NCBI GenBank assembly: GCA_028280485.1
Contig: JANQLS010000135.1
Location: forward strand, 62,001-126,000
Length of the DNA: 64,000 nucleotides
Source: Planctomycetota bacterium
Lineage (GTDB): Bacteria > Planctomycetota > UBA8108 > JACQVS01
Direction: 5' to 3'
Part shown: one piece after another, positions 44,735 to 53,437 of the stretch
Position numbering within the stretch: position 1 is the stretch's first letter
Layout: each line of letters opens with the position of its first letter
Program-made: the position numbers and the translations under genes
The notes under the pieces: generated by a model
Databases searched by the model: none
What the model was told of the DNA's origin: nothing
What the model saw: only the letters and a program-made list of their open reading frames with translations

Positions 44735-44770
44735 GATTCGCTCCGTACGACTCACGGAGCGAGCCTACTA
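44735..44770 (-). repeat. Stop-codon repeat F, copy 3 (inverted)
   Basis: On the minus strand TAGTAGGCTCGCTCCGTGAG then TCGTACGGAGCG. Its first TAG is the stop of the dppF-like gene. With copy 2 it brackets the whole convergent gap. Confidence 0.88.
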
Positions 44771-45775
44771 CGATTCATGCAAAAAACACGCGATCGAATG
44801 ATCCTTCTCATTTTCAATGAGTGCGGGAATCTCTCCCGTACAACGTCCTTCGATCACTTCGGGACAGCGACCTGAAAAATCACAACCGATTCTCTCTCGA
44901 GTGGGGCTGGGGAGATCTCCTTCTAAGACAATTCTTTGGCGTTGCGATTCGATCTCGGGATTGGGGATGGGAATCGCTGAAAGCAAAGCCTGTGTGTAGG
45001 GATGGAGGGGATTCTTGTAAATTGTATCCGAGGGCGCGCATTCAACGATCTTACCTAAATACATCACCGCTACTCGATGGCTGATTCGCTTGACGACGCT
45101 CAGGTCGTGCGCGATGAAGATATAAGACAAGCCCCGTTTCTCTTGAAGCTCTCGCAATAAATTTAAGACCTGTGATCGAATCGATACATCTAAAGCGGAG
45201 ACGGGTTCATCGCAAATGATGACTTTGGGATTGAGGGCCAAGGCTCTCGCAATGCCGATACGTTGGCGTTGACCTCCCGAAAACTCATGCGGGTAGCGAC
45301 GAATGAACGCGGGGTCTAAACCCACTTCTTCCATCAACGACCTCACTTGAAATTTACGATCAGAGCTTGAGCCCCGTTTGTAGATCTTCAAGGGTTCTTC
45401 GATGATGTCCCCGACGGTCATCCGAGGATTGAGCGAGGCGTAAGGATCTTGAAAGATCATTTGAATGCTTTGTCGACACTCCCGGAGATCCCAAGCCTTC
45501 AGCTGCAGTAAATCGACCCAGTGCGAAGGTTTCCCGGGTTCAGCTAAGTTGAGCCGAGCGGTTCCCGTTTGCGAGGGAACGAGCCTTAGGATGGCTTTAG
45601 CGGTCGTGGATTTTCCGCAACCGGATTCGCCCACCAGGCCGAGAGTTTCCCCTTGTTTGAGTTCGAAGCTCACCCCTTCAACGGCTCGAAGAACTTCGGA
45701 GCCTCCCTGCTTGTTTTTGATATTAAAGTGAACTTTGAGGTCTTCCACTTTGAGGACGAGATCTTGGTCGCTCAT
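44768..45775 (-). CDS. oppF: Oligopeptide/dipeptide ABC transporter ATPase, DppF/OppF type
   Basis: 335 residues from ATG 45775: a strong GGAGGTG site lies upstream and the start overlaps the preceding stop (ATGA). Walker [10 protein letters not shown], signature [15 protein letters not shown], Walker [13 protein letters not shown] and the H-loop FIAHDLSVV. The C-terminal oligopeptide-transporter domain holds [15 protein letters not shown], a cysteine arrangement found in OppF/DppF proteins that bind a [4Fe-4S] cluster in some members. One of two ATPases of the importer. Last gene of the operon. Confidence 0.94.
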   Translation of the reverse strand: MSDQDLVLKVEDLKVHFNIKNKQGGSEVLRAVEGVSFELKQGETLGLVGESGCGKSTTAKAILRLVPSQTGTARLNLAEPGKPSHWVDLLQLKAWDLRECRQSIQMIFQDPYASLNPRMTVGDIIEEPLKIYKRGSSSDRKFQVRSLMEEVGLDPAFIRRYPHEFSGGQRQRIGIARALALNPKVIICDEPVSALDVSIRSQVLNLLRELQEKRGLSYIFIAHDLSVVKRISHRVAVMYLGKIVECAPSDTIYKNPLHPYTQALLSAIPIPNPEIESQRQRIVLEGDLPSPTRERIGCDFSGRCPEVIEGRCTGEIPALIENEKDHSIACFLHES

Positions 45776-46761
45776 GATTTCACCTCCCCTCTTAGATCGA
45801 CGAAGCAGGAACATTGACGGGAGTGATTCCCCTCTCTTTCTTCCAATGTTGGGCGCTCCGTTTCACACCGGCTGATGGCATGATCACAACGGGGTTGAAA
45901 ACTACAGCCTGCGGGAAGGGCGGTGAGGTCGGGGGGAGATCCCTGAATCGTCACGAAAGCTTCCGAAGCCTCTTGATCAAGACGGGGTACGCTTTTTAGC
46001 AGGGAAGCTGTATAGGGATGCAGGGGAGTTTTAAAGAGCTCATCGGTTTGGGCGTGTTCTACGATGCGACCGGCGTACATGACGTAGATCTCATCGCAGA
46101 AGCCCGCGGCGACGCCCAAGTCATGGGTGATAAAAATGATCGTCGTTCCGTGCTCTTTTTGAATGCGTTTGAGAAGTTCCAATATTTGCGCTTGGATCGT
46201 TACGTCTAAGGCGGTGGTCGGTTCGTCACAGATTAAAAGTGAGGGTTCACAAACTAATGCCATCGCCATCATCACGCGCTGACGCATCCCGCCACTGAAC
46301 TGATGGGGATAATCTTTCAATCGAGACTGAGGATCTGGGATCCCGACCTCTTTCAAAAGTTGTAAGACTCTCTGCCGAGCTTGATCCATGTTTTGGCCCT
46401 TGTGAATCAGCAGGGGCTCGGTGAGTTGATCCTCGATGGTCAGGAAGGGATTGAGGGAAGTCATCGGGTCTTGAAAGACCATGGCGATGCGATTTCCGCG
46501 AAGCTTTCGCAGTTGTTCTTTGGAGAGCGATCTCAGGTCTTGTCCCTCAAACAGGATGGCATCAGCGTCGATGATTCCTGGTGGGGTAGGAACTAAGCCC
46601 AGGATCGTCATGTTGGTGACCGACTTACCAGAACCACTTTCGCCGACGATGCCGACGGTTTTACCGGCTTCTACATTTAAGCTCACTCCATCGACCGCGC
46701 GAACTAAGCCGTCCTGGGTGTGAAAATGAGTCTTGAGGTTTTGTACTTCTAAAAGTGCCAT
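45772..46761 (-). CDS. oppD: Oligopeptide/dipeptide ABC transporter ATPase, DppD/OppD type
   Basis: 329 residues from ATG 46761 (AAAAGGT seven bases upstream); ATG 46767, overlapping the permease stop, is an alternative. Walker [34 protein letters not shown], signature [15 protein letters not shown], Walker [14 protein letters not shown]-loop [12 protein letters not shown], and the C-terminal [14 protein letters not shown] motif. It pairs with the DppF-type subunit to drive peptide uptake. Confidence 0.94.
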   Translation of the reverse strand: MALLEVQNLKTHFHTQDGLVRAVDGVSLNVEAGKTVGIVGESGSGKSVTNMTILGLVPTPPGIIDADAILFEGQDLRSLSKEQLRKLRGNRIAMVFQDPMTSLNPFLTIEDQLTEPLLIHKGQNMDQARQRVLQLLKEVGIPDPQSRLKDYPHQFSGGMRQRVMMAMALVCEPSLLICDEPTTALDVTIQAQILELLKRIQKEHGTTIIFITHDLGVAAGFCDEIYVMYAGRIVEHAQTDELFKTPLHPYTASLLKSVPRLDQEASEAFVTIQGSPPDLTALPAGCSFQPRCDHAISRCETERPTLEEREGNHSRQCSCFVDLRGEVKS

Positions 46762-46766
46762 CGACA

Positions 46767-48107
46767 TTACCTTTTCATTTTCGGATCCAGAGCATCGCGC
46801 AAACCGTCGCCGATGAAGTTGAGTGAGAACAGGGTGAGGAACATGGCGAGAGTGGGGTAGGCGACTAACCACCAGTAGGGTTTGATCACATTGATTTCTT
46901 TCCAGCCTGCAGAAGCTAACGATCCCCAGCTACATTGAGGTTCAGAGATCCCTAAGCCGAGAAAGCTCAGGAACGATTCGGTGAGCATCACGGTTGGAAT
47001 CGTTAATGTCGTGTAAATAATCACCGGGCCTAAGAGGTTGGGAACGATATGAAGAAAGATGATTCTCATATTCCCTGCGCCGATCGTTTTCGCCGCAGTG
47101 ATAAATTCTCGCTGTTTCAAGCTGAGAACTTGCCCCCTTGTGATCCGCGCCATAGTGAGCCAAGAGACCAAGCCGATAGCGATAAACATGACGAACACGG
47201 GGGAGATATTGTTGTCGAGCCAGATCGCTGCTTTTACCGTTCCGAGGTTGGTCGTTAGTTCGTTCTCTTGAAGAACTTTGTCGGCCTCTTCCGTTTTTCC
47301 TTCGGCTAAGAAATCCTCGTATTGAGTCACGATGTCTCGATTTTGGCTCGCAGTGGTATGAACTCCGTTGACTAAGGTCATGATCAAGATGATCAAAAAC
47401 ATAAACGGCAAGCCGTAGAGGACGTCGACGAAGCGCATCATGTAGTGATCGGTTTTCCCGCCGGTATAGCCCGAAATGGCTCCCCAGCTCACTCCGATGA
47501 TCAGAGAGACAATCGTCGCGACGAGTGCGACGAGAAAACTGATCGTTCCGCCGTAGAGAGTACGCGCAAAGATGTCTCTGCCCGCAAAGTCAGTTCCAAA
47601 CCAATGTCGAGTACTGGGAGGAGAGAAGGACTCTTCTTTGTTGAGGCGAGTGTGATCGAAGTGAATCGAAAGGAACGAATTTTCTAAGGCAACAATACTT
47701 TTTGGATCGTCAATATCGGGATGGATCGCTTTAGCGATAATCGATTGCCCAAAACAACAGATCATCATCAAGATCAAGACTCCCGCCGAGAGAGTGGCGA
47801 GTTGATTTTGTTTCAGACGATTGATGGCATCTTTGAAGAGGGAGGTTCCTTGGATCTCTTTTTTCGAAACTGGAGCTTCGAGCGGAACCATACGTTTGGT
47901 TTGAAGGAACAGAGTTACACTTAAATTGATAGCGAACCACAGTCCCCAAGCGATCCAGGCAGTGATCGGGAGGTCGTGAATGGGGATCAAAATGATTCCC
48001 ACAATGAACGACATAAACCAAGATAAGTTGACCAAGAAGGCGAAGGGGACTTCACCCCAGGGCCTTTTTCTCATGGGGACATCGTCAGTTTGAATGGGAA
48101 TATTCAT
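46767..48107 (-). CDS. oppC: Oligopeptide ABC transporter permease, OppC type, with extra domains
   Basis: 446 residues, about 140 more than usual. The BPD_transp_1 core has LARTLYGGTISF and the EAA loop FITAAKTIGAGNMRIIFLHIVPN. Two extra membrane helices occupy the first 75 residues before the usual OppC N terminus. A polar insertion of about 60 residues between core membrane helices (about 250-310, DIVTQYEDFLAEGKTEEADKV style, helical and acidic) lies outside the membrane. Similar inserts appear in the binding protein of this operon. Confidence 0.9.
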   Translation of the reverse strand: MNIPIQTDDVPMRKRPWGEVPFAFLVNLSWFMSFIVGIILIPIHDLPITAWIAWGLWFAINLSVTLFLQTKRMVPLEAPVSKKEIQGTSLFKDAINRLKQNQLATLSAGVLILMMICCFGQSIIAKAIHPDIDDPKSIVALENSFLSIHFDHTRLNKEESFSPPSTRHWFGTDFAGRDIFARTLYGGTISFLVALVATIVSLIIGVSWGAISGYTGGKTDHYMMRFVDVLYGLPFMFLIILIMTLVNGVHTTASQNRDIVTQYEDFLAEGKTEEADKVLQENELTTNLGTVKAAIWLDNNISPVFVMFIAIGLVSWLTMARITRGQVLSLKQREFITAAKTIGAGNMRIIFLHIVPNLLGPVIIYTTLTIPTVMLTESFLSFLGLGISEPQCSWGSLASAGWKEINVIKPYWWLVAYPTLAMFLTLFSLNFIGDGLRDALDPKMKR

Positions 48108-49036
48108 CAGGCGGCCTCCTCTAATTTGACTCTCGGATCGAGGAAGGCGTACGACAGGTCGACGAGGAAATTAAAGAAGCACAAGAGTGAACTGAAGACG
48201 ACCACTGTTCCTAAAACGACGTAATAATCACGATTGATCGCGGCGAGCACAAAGATTTTGCCCAGGCCGGGGATGTCAAAGATTTTTTCGATCACCAAGC
48301 TTCCGGTGAGGATCAAGGCAAAGGCGGGGCCCAGATAAGAAACGACGGGAAGGATCGCTCCTTTGAGAGCGTGTTTGATCACGACGTGTTTTTCTTTTAG
48401 CCCTTTGGCATAAGCCGTACGAACAAAATCTTCACTCAAGATTTCTAACATACCCACTCGTGACAAGCGGCTGATTCTCGCGGCAAACGGTAGAGAGAGA
48501 GCAAATGCCGGGAGGAGAACGTGATAAGGCGTTTCCCAGCCCGACAGGGGAAACCAGCCTAAGAGGAAGACTCCAACAATGATGAGGATGGTGGCGAGGA
48601 TGAAGTTGGGAATCGAGATCCCCAAAACCGCAAATCCCATCAAGCCGTAATCCCAGAAGGTGTTCTGTCTCAAAGCGGAGATCACTCCCGTCGTCATTCC
48701 AATCATAACCGCAAAGAACATCGCGATGACTCCTAAGGAGATTGAAACAGGGAAAGCTTGACCGATGATCTGAGCCACCGTTTTATCTCGACTTTTCATC
48801 GAAGGGCCGAAATCGCCCTGAACCATTCCTTTGAGCCAGAGCCCGTATTGCTGGATCAAGGGGAGATCGAGGTTGTATTCTCGTTTTCGTGCCGCTTGAA
48901 CTTCTTCCTTGAGGTTTCTCACTTCGTTCATGAAGGGATCCCCAGGAGCGGCCCGAACCATAAAGAAAGTGATGGTCGAGACCGCCCAAACGGTGACTAC
49001 TACCCAAAAGAGTCGGAAGACTATGAATTTAAACAC
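48107..49036 (-). CDS. oppB: Oligopeptide ABC transporter permease, OppB type
   Basis: 309 residues from GTG 49036. Six membrane segments; first segment and loop FFMVRAAPGDPF are standard, and the EAA loop VRTAYAKGLKEKHVVIKHALKG lies near 205-226. Ends with LSYAFLDPRVKLEEA. Its stop and the oppC start overlap (TGATG). With OppC it forms the peptide channel. Confidence 0.93.
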   Translation of the reverse strand: MFKFIVFRLFWVVVTVWAVSTITFFMVRAAPGDPFMNEVRNLKEEVQAARKREYNLDLPLIQQYGLWLKGMVQGDFGPSMKSRDKTVAQIIGQAFPVSISLGVIAMFFAVMIGMTTGVISALRQNTFWDYGLMGFAVLGISIPNFILATILIIVGVFLLGWFPLSGWETPYHVLLPAFALSLPFAARISRLSRVGMLEILSEDFVRTAYAKGLKEKHVVIKHALKGAILPVVSYLGPAFALILTGSLVIEKIFDIPGLGKIFVLAAINRDYYVVLGTVVVFSSLLCFFNFLVDLSYAFLDPRVKLEEAA

Positions 49037-49129
49037 GGTGATCTACTGTTGAAGGTTGCAGGTTGAATACTCCAGAGTGGAGTGGTACGAACGAAAAGCC
49101 CCAATTAGAGAGGGCACTGGAGAAAGGGC

Positions 49130-51274
49130 TCAGTTATCCAATCGGGGGAAGGCGTGGTAGCGCGTTCCGGTGGGGCGTTTCCCATCTTTCCATCGCATTT
49201 GCTTCATCGGATGGAAGTCTTTGGAATTGATATACATGCCCTCGAGTTCCGGGGGCCAGAACTGAGTCGTCGTATAGAAATAGAGAGGGATAAGAGGCAT
49301 GTCCCACAACATAACCTGTTCGGCGATTTCAAATAGGAGCAATCGAATCTTAAACAATTGCTGCATCTGTTCTTCTTTGGGAAGTTGACCGTAGAGCGTC
49401 AAAGCTTCCTCGAAGCTCGCATCTAATGTTTTACCGTTGGGGCGAGGAGTGTTTTTGATACCGATTTCGTAATCTCGCAGGTTTCGAATATCGGCTAAAA
49501 GTTTATTGCGATCTTCTTCGGTTGCGATGTACTTCGATAAGTAGGCACAGTACTCATTGATGATCTTGGTATATTGCGGGTTGTTGTATTTGGGGTCGTT
49601 ATTTTGATTTCCAATCACCCACATATCTAAAAAGGTGTTGGGATCTTTGTAGTCCCCGATCCACCCTGCGCGACAGACCTCGAAGTTTCCGGTTCGGCGA
49701 GAATCGAGATAAACTCCCCATTCTTGATTCGCTAACTCGATTTCAATTCCGAGGTGATTTTTCCAAAGGCTTTGAATATACACGGCCACCTTTTCGTGAG
49801 CTTCGTGAGTATTGTAGAGCACCTTGAGTTTGGGAATCTTGACTCCTGCCGCGCGCACTTCTTCAACCAGTTTCTTCGCTTCTGCGAGATCTGTTTCGTA
49901 GTCTCCACTGCCGAAACAAGGCATTTCGGAGTATCCCGAAATTCCCGGGGGGCAAAGGCGATAAGCAGGACGTTGACCGCCTCTCGTAACTAATCGAATC
50001 AGTGTTTTTCGATCGACCGAAAGAGATAAGGCCCGTCTTAGCTTTCGTCCCAGTTCTCCATTCTCACCGGCTGAAAAAACGGGAAGCGTCGTCAGTAGAG
50101 AATAGTAGTAAACCGAGTTGTAAGTCCCCGTAAAAAGATGAGGTAAGCTCTCGGCACCGTGCTTTTGACGGTAGGCATGAAGTTCACCAAGGATAGCGGT
50201 AGGCAGCTCGCGAATACGATCGACATCCCCATTGATGTACAGATTCATGCCCGTGATTTGTTCTTCAACGGCTCGAATATCAATCGTTTCAAAGCCATTG
50301 GGGATGAAAGCTCCTGCGTTTTCGTAGTACTCGAAGAGATCTCTCTCAACTCGAGTTCGTTTTTCATCGGGGATGGCTCGAATCTCACCCAAATGCTTTT
50401 TTACGTATTCTTCTGTTTCCCAGTAGTGCTTATTCTTGCGCAGGCGAATGTAGGAATTGAACTTCCATTCATCGATGTAGTAAGGCCCGTTGGTGACAAT
50501 GTTATCCTTTTGCGTCCAAAACTTACCGTATTTTTCGACGATTTCTCGAGGGCTGGGATTGAGGGAGTAGTACGAGGTGATCTCTAAGAAGAAGGGGGTG
50601 ATCGCTCTCAGTTGAACTTTGAGAGTCAGGGGGTCGGGGGCTTCAATTTTTACGACTTCTTTCCAACGTTGGTCTCGGTAGTCGTTGAGTTCTTTGAGGA
50701 ACTTCTCTCGGGCATCTTTATACTTCTCATCGCCAAAACTCTCGGGGCCTAAGACTTCAATCTCTGTGTAAAGCTTATCGTACTTTTCAATCGTGGCTCT
50801 GAAATGCTTGGTGATATCATTCTCGTACTGTTGGCAGCCCTCGATAAAGTAAACCAAGAAGGAATACTCTGAACCCGTTTCGGGATGAAGCATGCGGCGC
50901 CAAGAGTAAATAAAGTCATGGGCGGTTACATTTCTCTTTTTGCCGTCGACAGTAAAAATCTCACCTTGTTTAATCCAATAGCTGTCTGGTCGAAGATGGA
51001 AGGTGTAATTGAGACCATCGATTTCCCAGCGTTCGGCGACTCCGGGGATGGGGGCGAGGGTTTTGGGGTGGTAACCCGTCAGTCCCTCGTGGATCCCGAC
51101 GGCGATGGCCCCTTCGGGTTGCCCACTCATGATTTGGGGATCTAAAGTTTGAGGTTCGTTTCCATTGTTAAAGACAAAATCAGCTCGATTTCTGGCGCTT
51201 CCACTGAAGGTCAGGGTGAAGACGCTGAGGGCGAGGATGGCGCCCGCAAGGATGATGTAGAGATTCTTGTACAT
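49130..51274 (-). CDS. oppA: Oligopeptide-binding protein (family 5 solute-binding protein), enlarged
   Basis: 714 residues, versus about 540 for OppA. N-terminal hydrophobic segment (LYIILAGAILALSVFTLTF) without a lipobox Cys, so it is a cleaved or membrane-anchored periplasmic protein. The family 5 pattern is clear: NEPQTLDPQIMSGQPE, VTAHDFIYSWRRMLHPE, NGPYYIDEWKFN, LRRALSLSVDRKTLI. Charged helical insertions occur at about 158-205 and 285-330, absent from standard OppA. First gene of the A-B-C-D-F operon. Ligands are presumably peptides. Confidence 0.92.
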   Translation of the reverse strand: MYKNLYIILAGAILALSVFTLTFSGSARNRADFVFNNGNEPQTLDPQIMSGQPEGAIAVGIHEGLTGYHPKTLAPIPGVAERWEIDGLNYTFHLRPDSYWIKQGEIFTVDGKKRNVTAHDFIYSWRRMLHPETGSEYSFLVYFIEGCQQYENDITKHFRATIEKYDKLYTEIEVLGPESFGDEKYKDAREKFLKELNDYRDQRWKEVVKIEAPDPLTLKVQLRAITPFFLEITSYYSLNPSPREIVEKYGKFWTQKDNIVTNGPYYIDEWKFNSYIRLRKNKHYWETEEYVKKHLGEIRAIPDEKRTRVERDLFEYYENAGAFIPNGFETIDIRAVEEQITGMNLYINGDVDRIRELPTAILGELHAYRQKHGAESLPHLFTGTYNSVYYYSLLTTLPVFSAGENGELGRKLRRALSLSVDRKTLIRLVTRGGQRPAYRLCPPGISGYSEMPCFGSGDYETDLAEAKKLVEEVRAAGVKIPKLKVLYNTHEAHEKVAVYIQSLWKNHLGIEIELANQEWGVYLDSRRTGNFEVCRAGWIGDYKDPNTFLDMWVIGNQNNDPKYNNPQYTKIINEYCAYLSKYIATEEDRNKLLADIRNLRDYEIGIKNTPRPNGKTLDASFEEALTLYGQLPKEEQMQQLFKIRLLLFEIAEQVMLWDMPLIPLYFYTTTQFWPPELEGMYINSKDFHPMKQMRWKDGKRPTGTRYHAFPRLDN

Positions 51275-51557
51275 AGAGCTGCTTATCGTCCCCGAAATGA
51301 TGACTGGATTAAGAATGGAAAACCTAATTCAGCAGAAACTAATTTGTCTTGAGATGAAACCCTGATGGATCGGTTGAGAGCCTGGAGTGTTGATCCGGGA
51401 GCCTCCGATCCATAGAATCAGAACACCCTAAACGAAGAACTTCGATTTGGATACCGTAAATTACGGTGGATATCGAGACCGAACTAGATCCCAGTAGGGA
51501 GTCCTCTAGTGAGTACTGCTTATCCCTTGTTTTTATTCAATTTTCCCCGAGAAAAAT
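51275..51557. other. Divergent gap oppA / quinone oxidoreductase
   Basis: 283 bases. Holds the palindrome at 51453-51467 and, around it, GGATA/TATC; no other structure seen. Confidence 0.5.
51453..51467 (+). promoter_or_regulatory. Operator-like palindrome
   Basis: ACCGTAA-A-TTACGGT, perfect 7-bp arms with a one-base centre, about 90 bases upstream of the quinone oxidoreductase start. Its size suits a dimeric repressor; the regulator is unknown. Confidence 0.45.
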
Positions 51558-52535
51558 ATGAGAGCCATCCTCGTCAAGAGTCCAGGTGGAGTTGAAGAAT
51601 TAGAAATCAGCGAGCTTCCCGATCTCTCCCCGGGGCCGGGCGAGGTCGTGGTGCGCAATTTTGCGGCTGGGATCAACCGTGCCGATCTCCTTCAGCGACG
51701 GGGGCTTTACCCTCCTCCCAAAGGGGTGACAGACGTCCTCGGGCTGGAGTTCGCAGGTGAGGTGGAGATCATCGGTGAGAGGATCGAGGGAATCGAAGTG
51801 GGAGACCGAGTTTGCGGACTCGTTCCGGGAGGGGGTTACCAGGAGCAAGTTTTGACTCGGCCCGAGCTTCTCGTTCCTATTCCGGATCATTTTTCTTATG
51901 AAGCAGCGGCAGCAGTTCCTGAGGCATTTATGACAGCCAGTGAAGCATTGTTTCATTTGGCTCAACTGCGGCCCGATGAAAAAGTCTTAATTCATGCTGG
52001 TGCCAGTGGTGTCGGAACAGCTGCAATTCAGTTAGCGAAAAGTGTAGGAGCTCAAATTGCCGTAACTGTTTCAAATTCTGAAAAGGCGGAGTATTGTCGA
52101 TCGTTGGGTGCCGATCTGACGATTTCATACTTAGAAGAAGATTTTCAAGAACAGATCCAAGCCGAGTGGGGTTCTCATAGCGTCGATGTGGTCTTAGATT
52201 TCATTGGGGCCAAATACTGGGAACAAAATCTAAAGTGTTTGAAGTTCGGGGGGCGTTGGTTGGTGTTGGGGCTTCTGGGAGGGAATCGGCTTGAAGTCGA
52301 TTTAGGTAAGATCTTATTTCAACGATTAAAAATTTTGGGCTTAGCGATGCGGGGTCTTCCACTTGAAGACAAAATTCGTATCACCGAAACCTTTAAGAAA
52401 GTTCAATTGCCTCTCTTTGAAGATGAAACTCTGAAGCCCATCATCGACCGAGTGTACCTATTTGAAGAAGTCCAAGAAGCTCACCGGAGAATGGAAGCGA
52501 ATGAGAATAAGGGGAAGTTGATCTTAAGATTCTAA
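51558..52535 (+). CDS. NAD(P)H:quinone oxidoreductase, zeta-crystallin/PIG3 type
   Basis: 325 residues, cytoplasmic, zinc-free MDR. Seen: GINRADLLQRRGLYPPPKG and VLGLEFAGEV at the N terminus, Rossmann motif HAGASGVGTAAIQLAKSVGA, SNSEKAEYCRSLGAD for NADP, and the C-terminal HRRMEANENKGKLILRF. The NRADLLQR-GLYPPP signature is that of PIG3/TP53I3-like quinone reductases. A perfect operator-like palindrome lies upstream, so stress-induced expression is plausible. Confidence 0.92.
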   Translation: MRAILVKSPGGVEELEISELPDLSPGPGEVVVRNFAAGINRADLLQRRGLYPPPKGVTDVLGLEFAGEVEIIGERIEGIEVGDRVCGLVPGGGYQEQVLTRPELLVPIPDHFSYEAAAAVPEAFMTASEALFHLAQLRPDEKVLIHAGASGVGTAAIQLAKSVGAQIAVTVSNSEKAEYCRSLGADLTISYLEEDFQEQIQAEWGSHSVDVVLDFIGAKYWEQNLKCLKFGGRWLVLGLLGGNRLEVDLGKILFQRLKILGLAMRGLPLEDKIRITETFKKVQLPLFEDETLKPIIDRVYLFEEVQEAHRRMEANENKGKLILRF

Positions 52536-52551
52536 GTTATTTTACAAAACA

Positions 52552-52693
52552 TTAACTAGCCCGAAGCGCTAGCGAGGGGAAGCGTCATCATAAGAAACTA
52601 CTGATGGGCATGGTTTTTTAGATAGTTGATGTGTTTTTTCCAGCCATAAAACAATTTCGCTAGGTCCCGTCGCTTACACTCCGGGCTTATTAA
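52552..52693. repeat. Repeat block D
   Basis: One good 28-base arm of family A (52552-52579, core CGAAGCGCTAGCGAG) and a decayed opposite arm around 52660-52693 (CCGTCGCTTACACTCCGGGC). It lacks the GTAGGGGC unit. Fills the convergent gap. Confidence 0.8.
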
Positions 52694-52709
52694 TGGGCTT
52701 ATGAGTTCA

Positions 52710-53195
52710 TTAACGATTGTCCCAGCTATCATCATCATTCGAGCTGCTGGTGATTTTTTCAAAGCTGAGCTGGGCGTGTCGAGCGAAGGCATCGATGATC
52801 CCCACGGGTAAGGTCACGGGGAGCGTTAAGATCGTAGGAAACCAACTCACTTCTTCGCGGTACAGCGCACGAATTTCTTTTGTTTCGAATTCCAATTTTT
52901 CACTGTGATGTGCGGGGCGCCAAAATTTTCCGGAAGAGTACACTGCTGGCCAGCCCGAATACTGAATTTCCCAGCTTCCCCCATCGAAGACACAGGGTTG
53001 ACAGATGATTTTTTGGCTGCTGGCGTGCCCGGGGAGCACTTGAGCTCTCACGACTTTCGCGTTGTCTAAAACGATTTCGCAGATGACCGGTTCTTCAATT
53101 TTTGTTAGTTCCTCGGGAATGATCGACCGGCGGGAGTAGCAACCCCAGGAGGTGGTGAAGGCCAATAGAAGTAAGAGCGAGGATAAGAGCTTCAT
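52710..53195 (-). CDS. Small lipoprotein of unknown function
   Basis: 161 residues. Signal peptide of lipoprotein type with hydrophobic LLSSLLLLLAFTTSWGC and Cys19 as the lipidation site. The rest has beta character (IVLDNAKVVRAQVLPG, WPAVYSSGKFW) and a second hydrophobic stretch (PTILTLPVTLPVGIIDAFA) near 120-140. It ends in a Ser/Asp-rich tail. I do not recognise the family. AGGTAG lies six bases before the ATG. Confidence 0.8.
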   Translation of the reverse strand: MKLLSSLLLLLAFTTSWGCYSRRSIIPEELTKIEEPVICEIVLDNAKVVRAQVLPGHASSQKIICQPCVFDGGSWEIQYSGWPAVYSSGKFWRPAHHSEKLEFETKEIRALYREEVSWFPTILTLPVTLPVGIIDAFARHAQLSFEKITSSSNDDDSWDNR

Positions 53196-53245
53196 CGGTA
53201 GCTACCTAAATGCTGATTTTCAGAACGTCATTTTCCAATGTTATT

Positions 53246-53310
53246 GTAGCCGAATTCGTAAGAATTTGGCCACCAAACGTATCCAGCCAAACTTTTACAA
53301 GTTCGGCTAC
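53246..53310. repeat. Imperfect inverted repeat J
   Basis: Arms 53246-53270 and 53286-53310 match at 21 of 25 positions (GTAGCCGAA ... TTGGC). The outer 14 bases ACAAGTTCGGCTAC also occur at 1694-1707, two bases after the stop of the Tat-exported isomerase gene. Repeat-like element in the divergent gap. Confidence 0.75.
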
Positions 53311-53437
53311 TAAAAACACCAAAGTTTTTATCGAAGAGTTCATCGAAATCGTTAGAGTATTGAATTCTTTACTGACCGAGAACTTCTCACGAGCGGTTAC
53401 AAATTAATAATTTAGAGTAATTAATCTCCTCCACCCC

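Noticed and set aside
45776-45814. N-terminal extension of the OppF-type ATPase
   Set aside because: ATG 45775 has a full GGAGGTG site and the four-base overlap typical of the operon.
46762-46872. N-terminal extension of the OppD-type ATPase
   Set aside because: The Arg/His-rich extension overlaps oppC; the family N terminus [10 protein letters not shown] starts at 46761 behind AAAAGGT.
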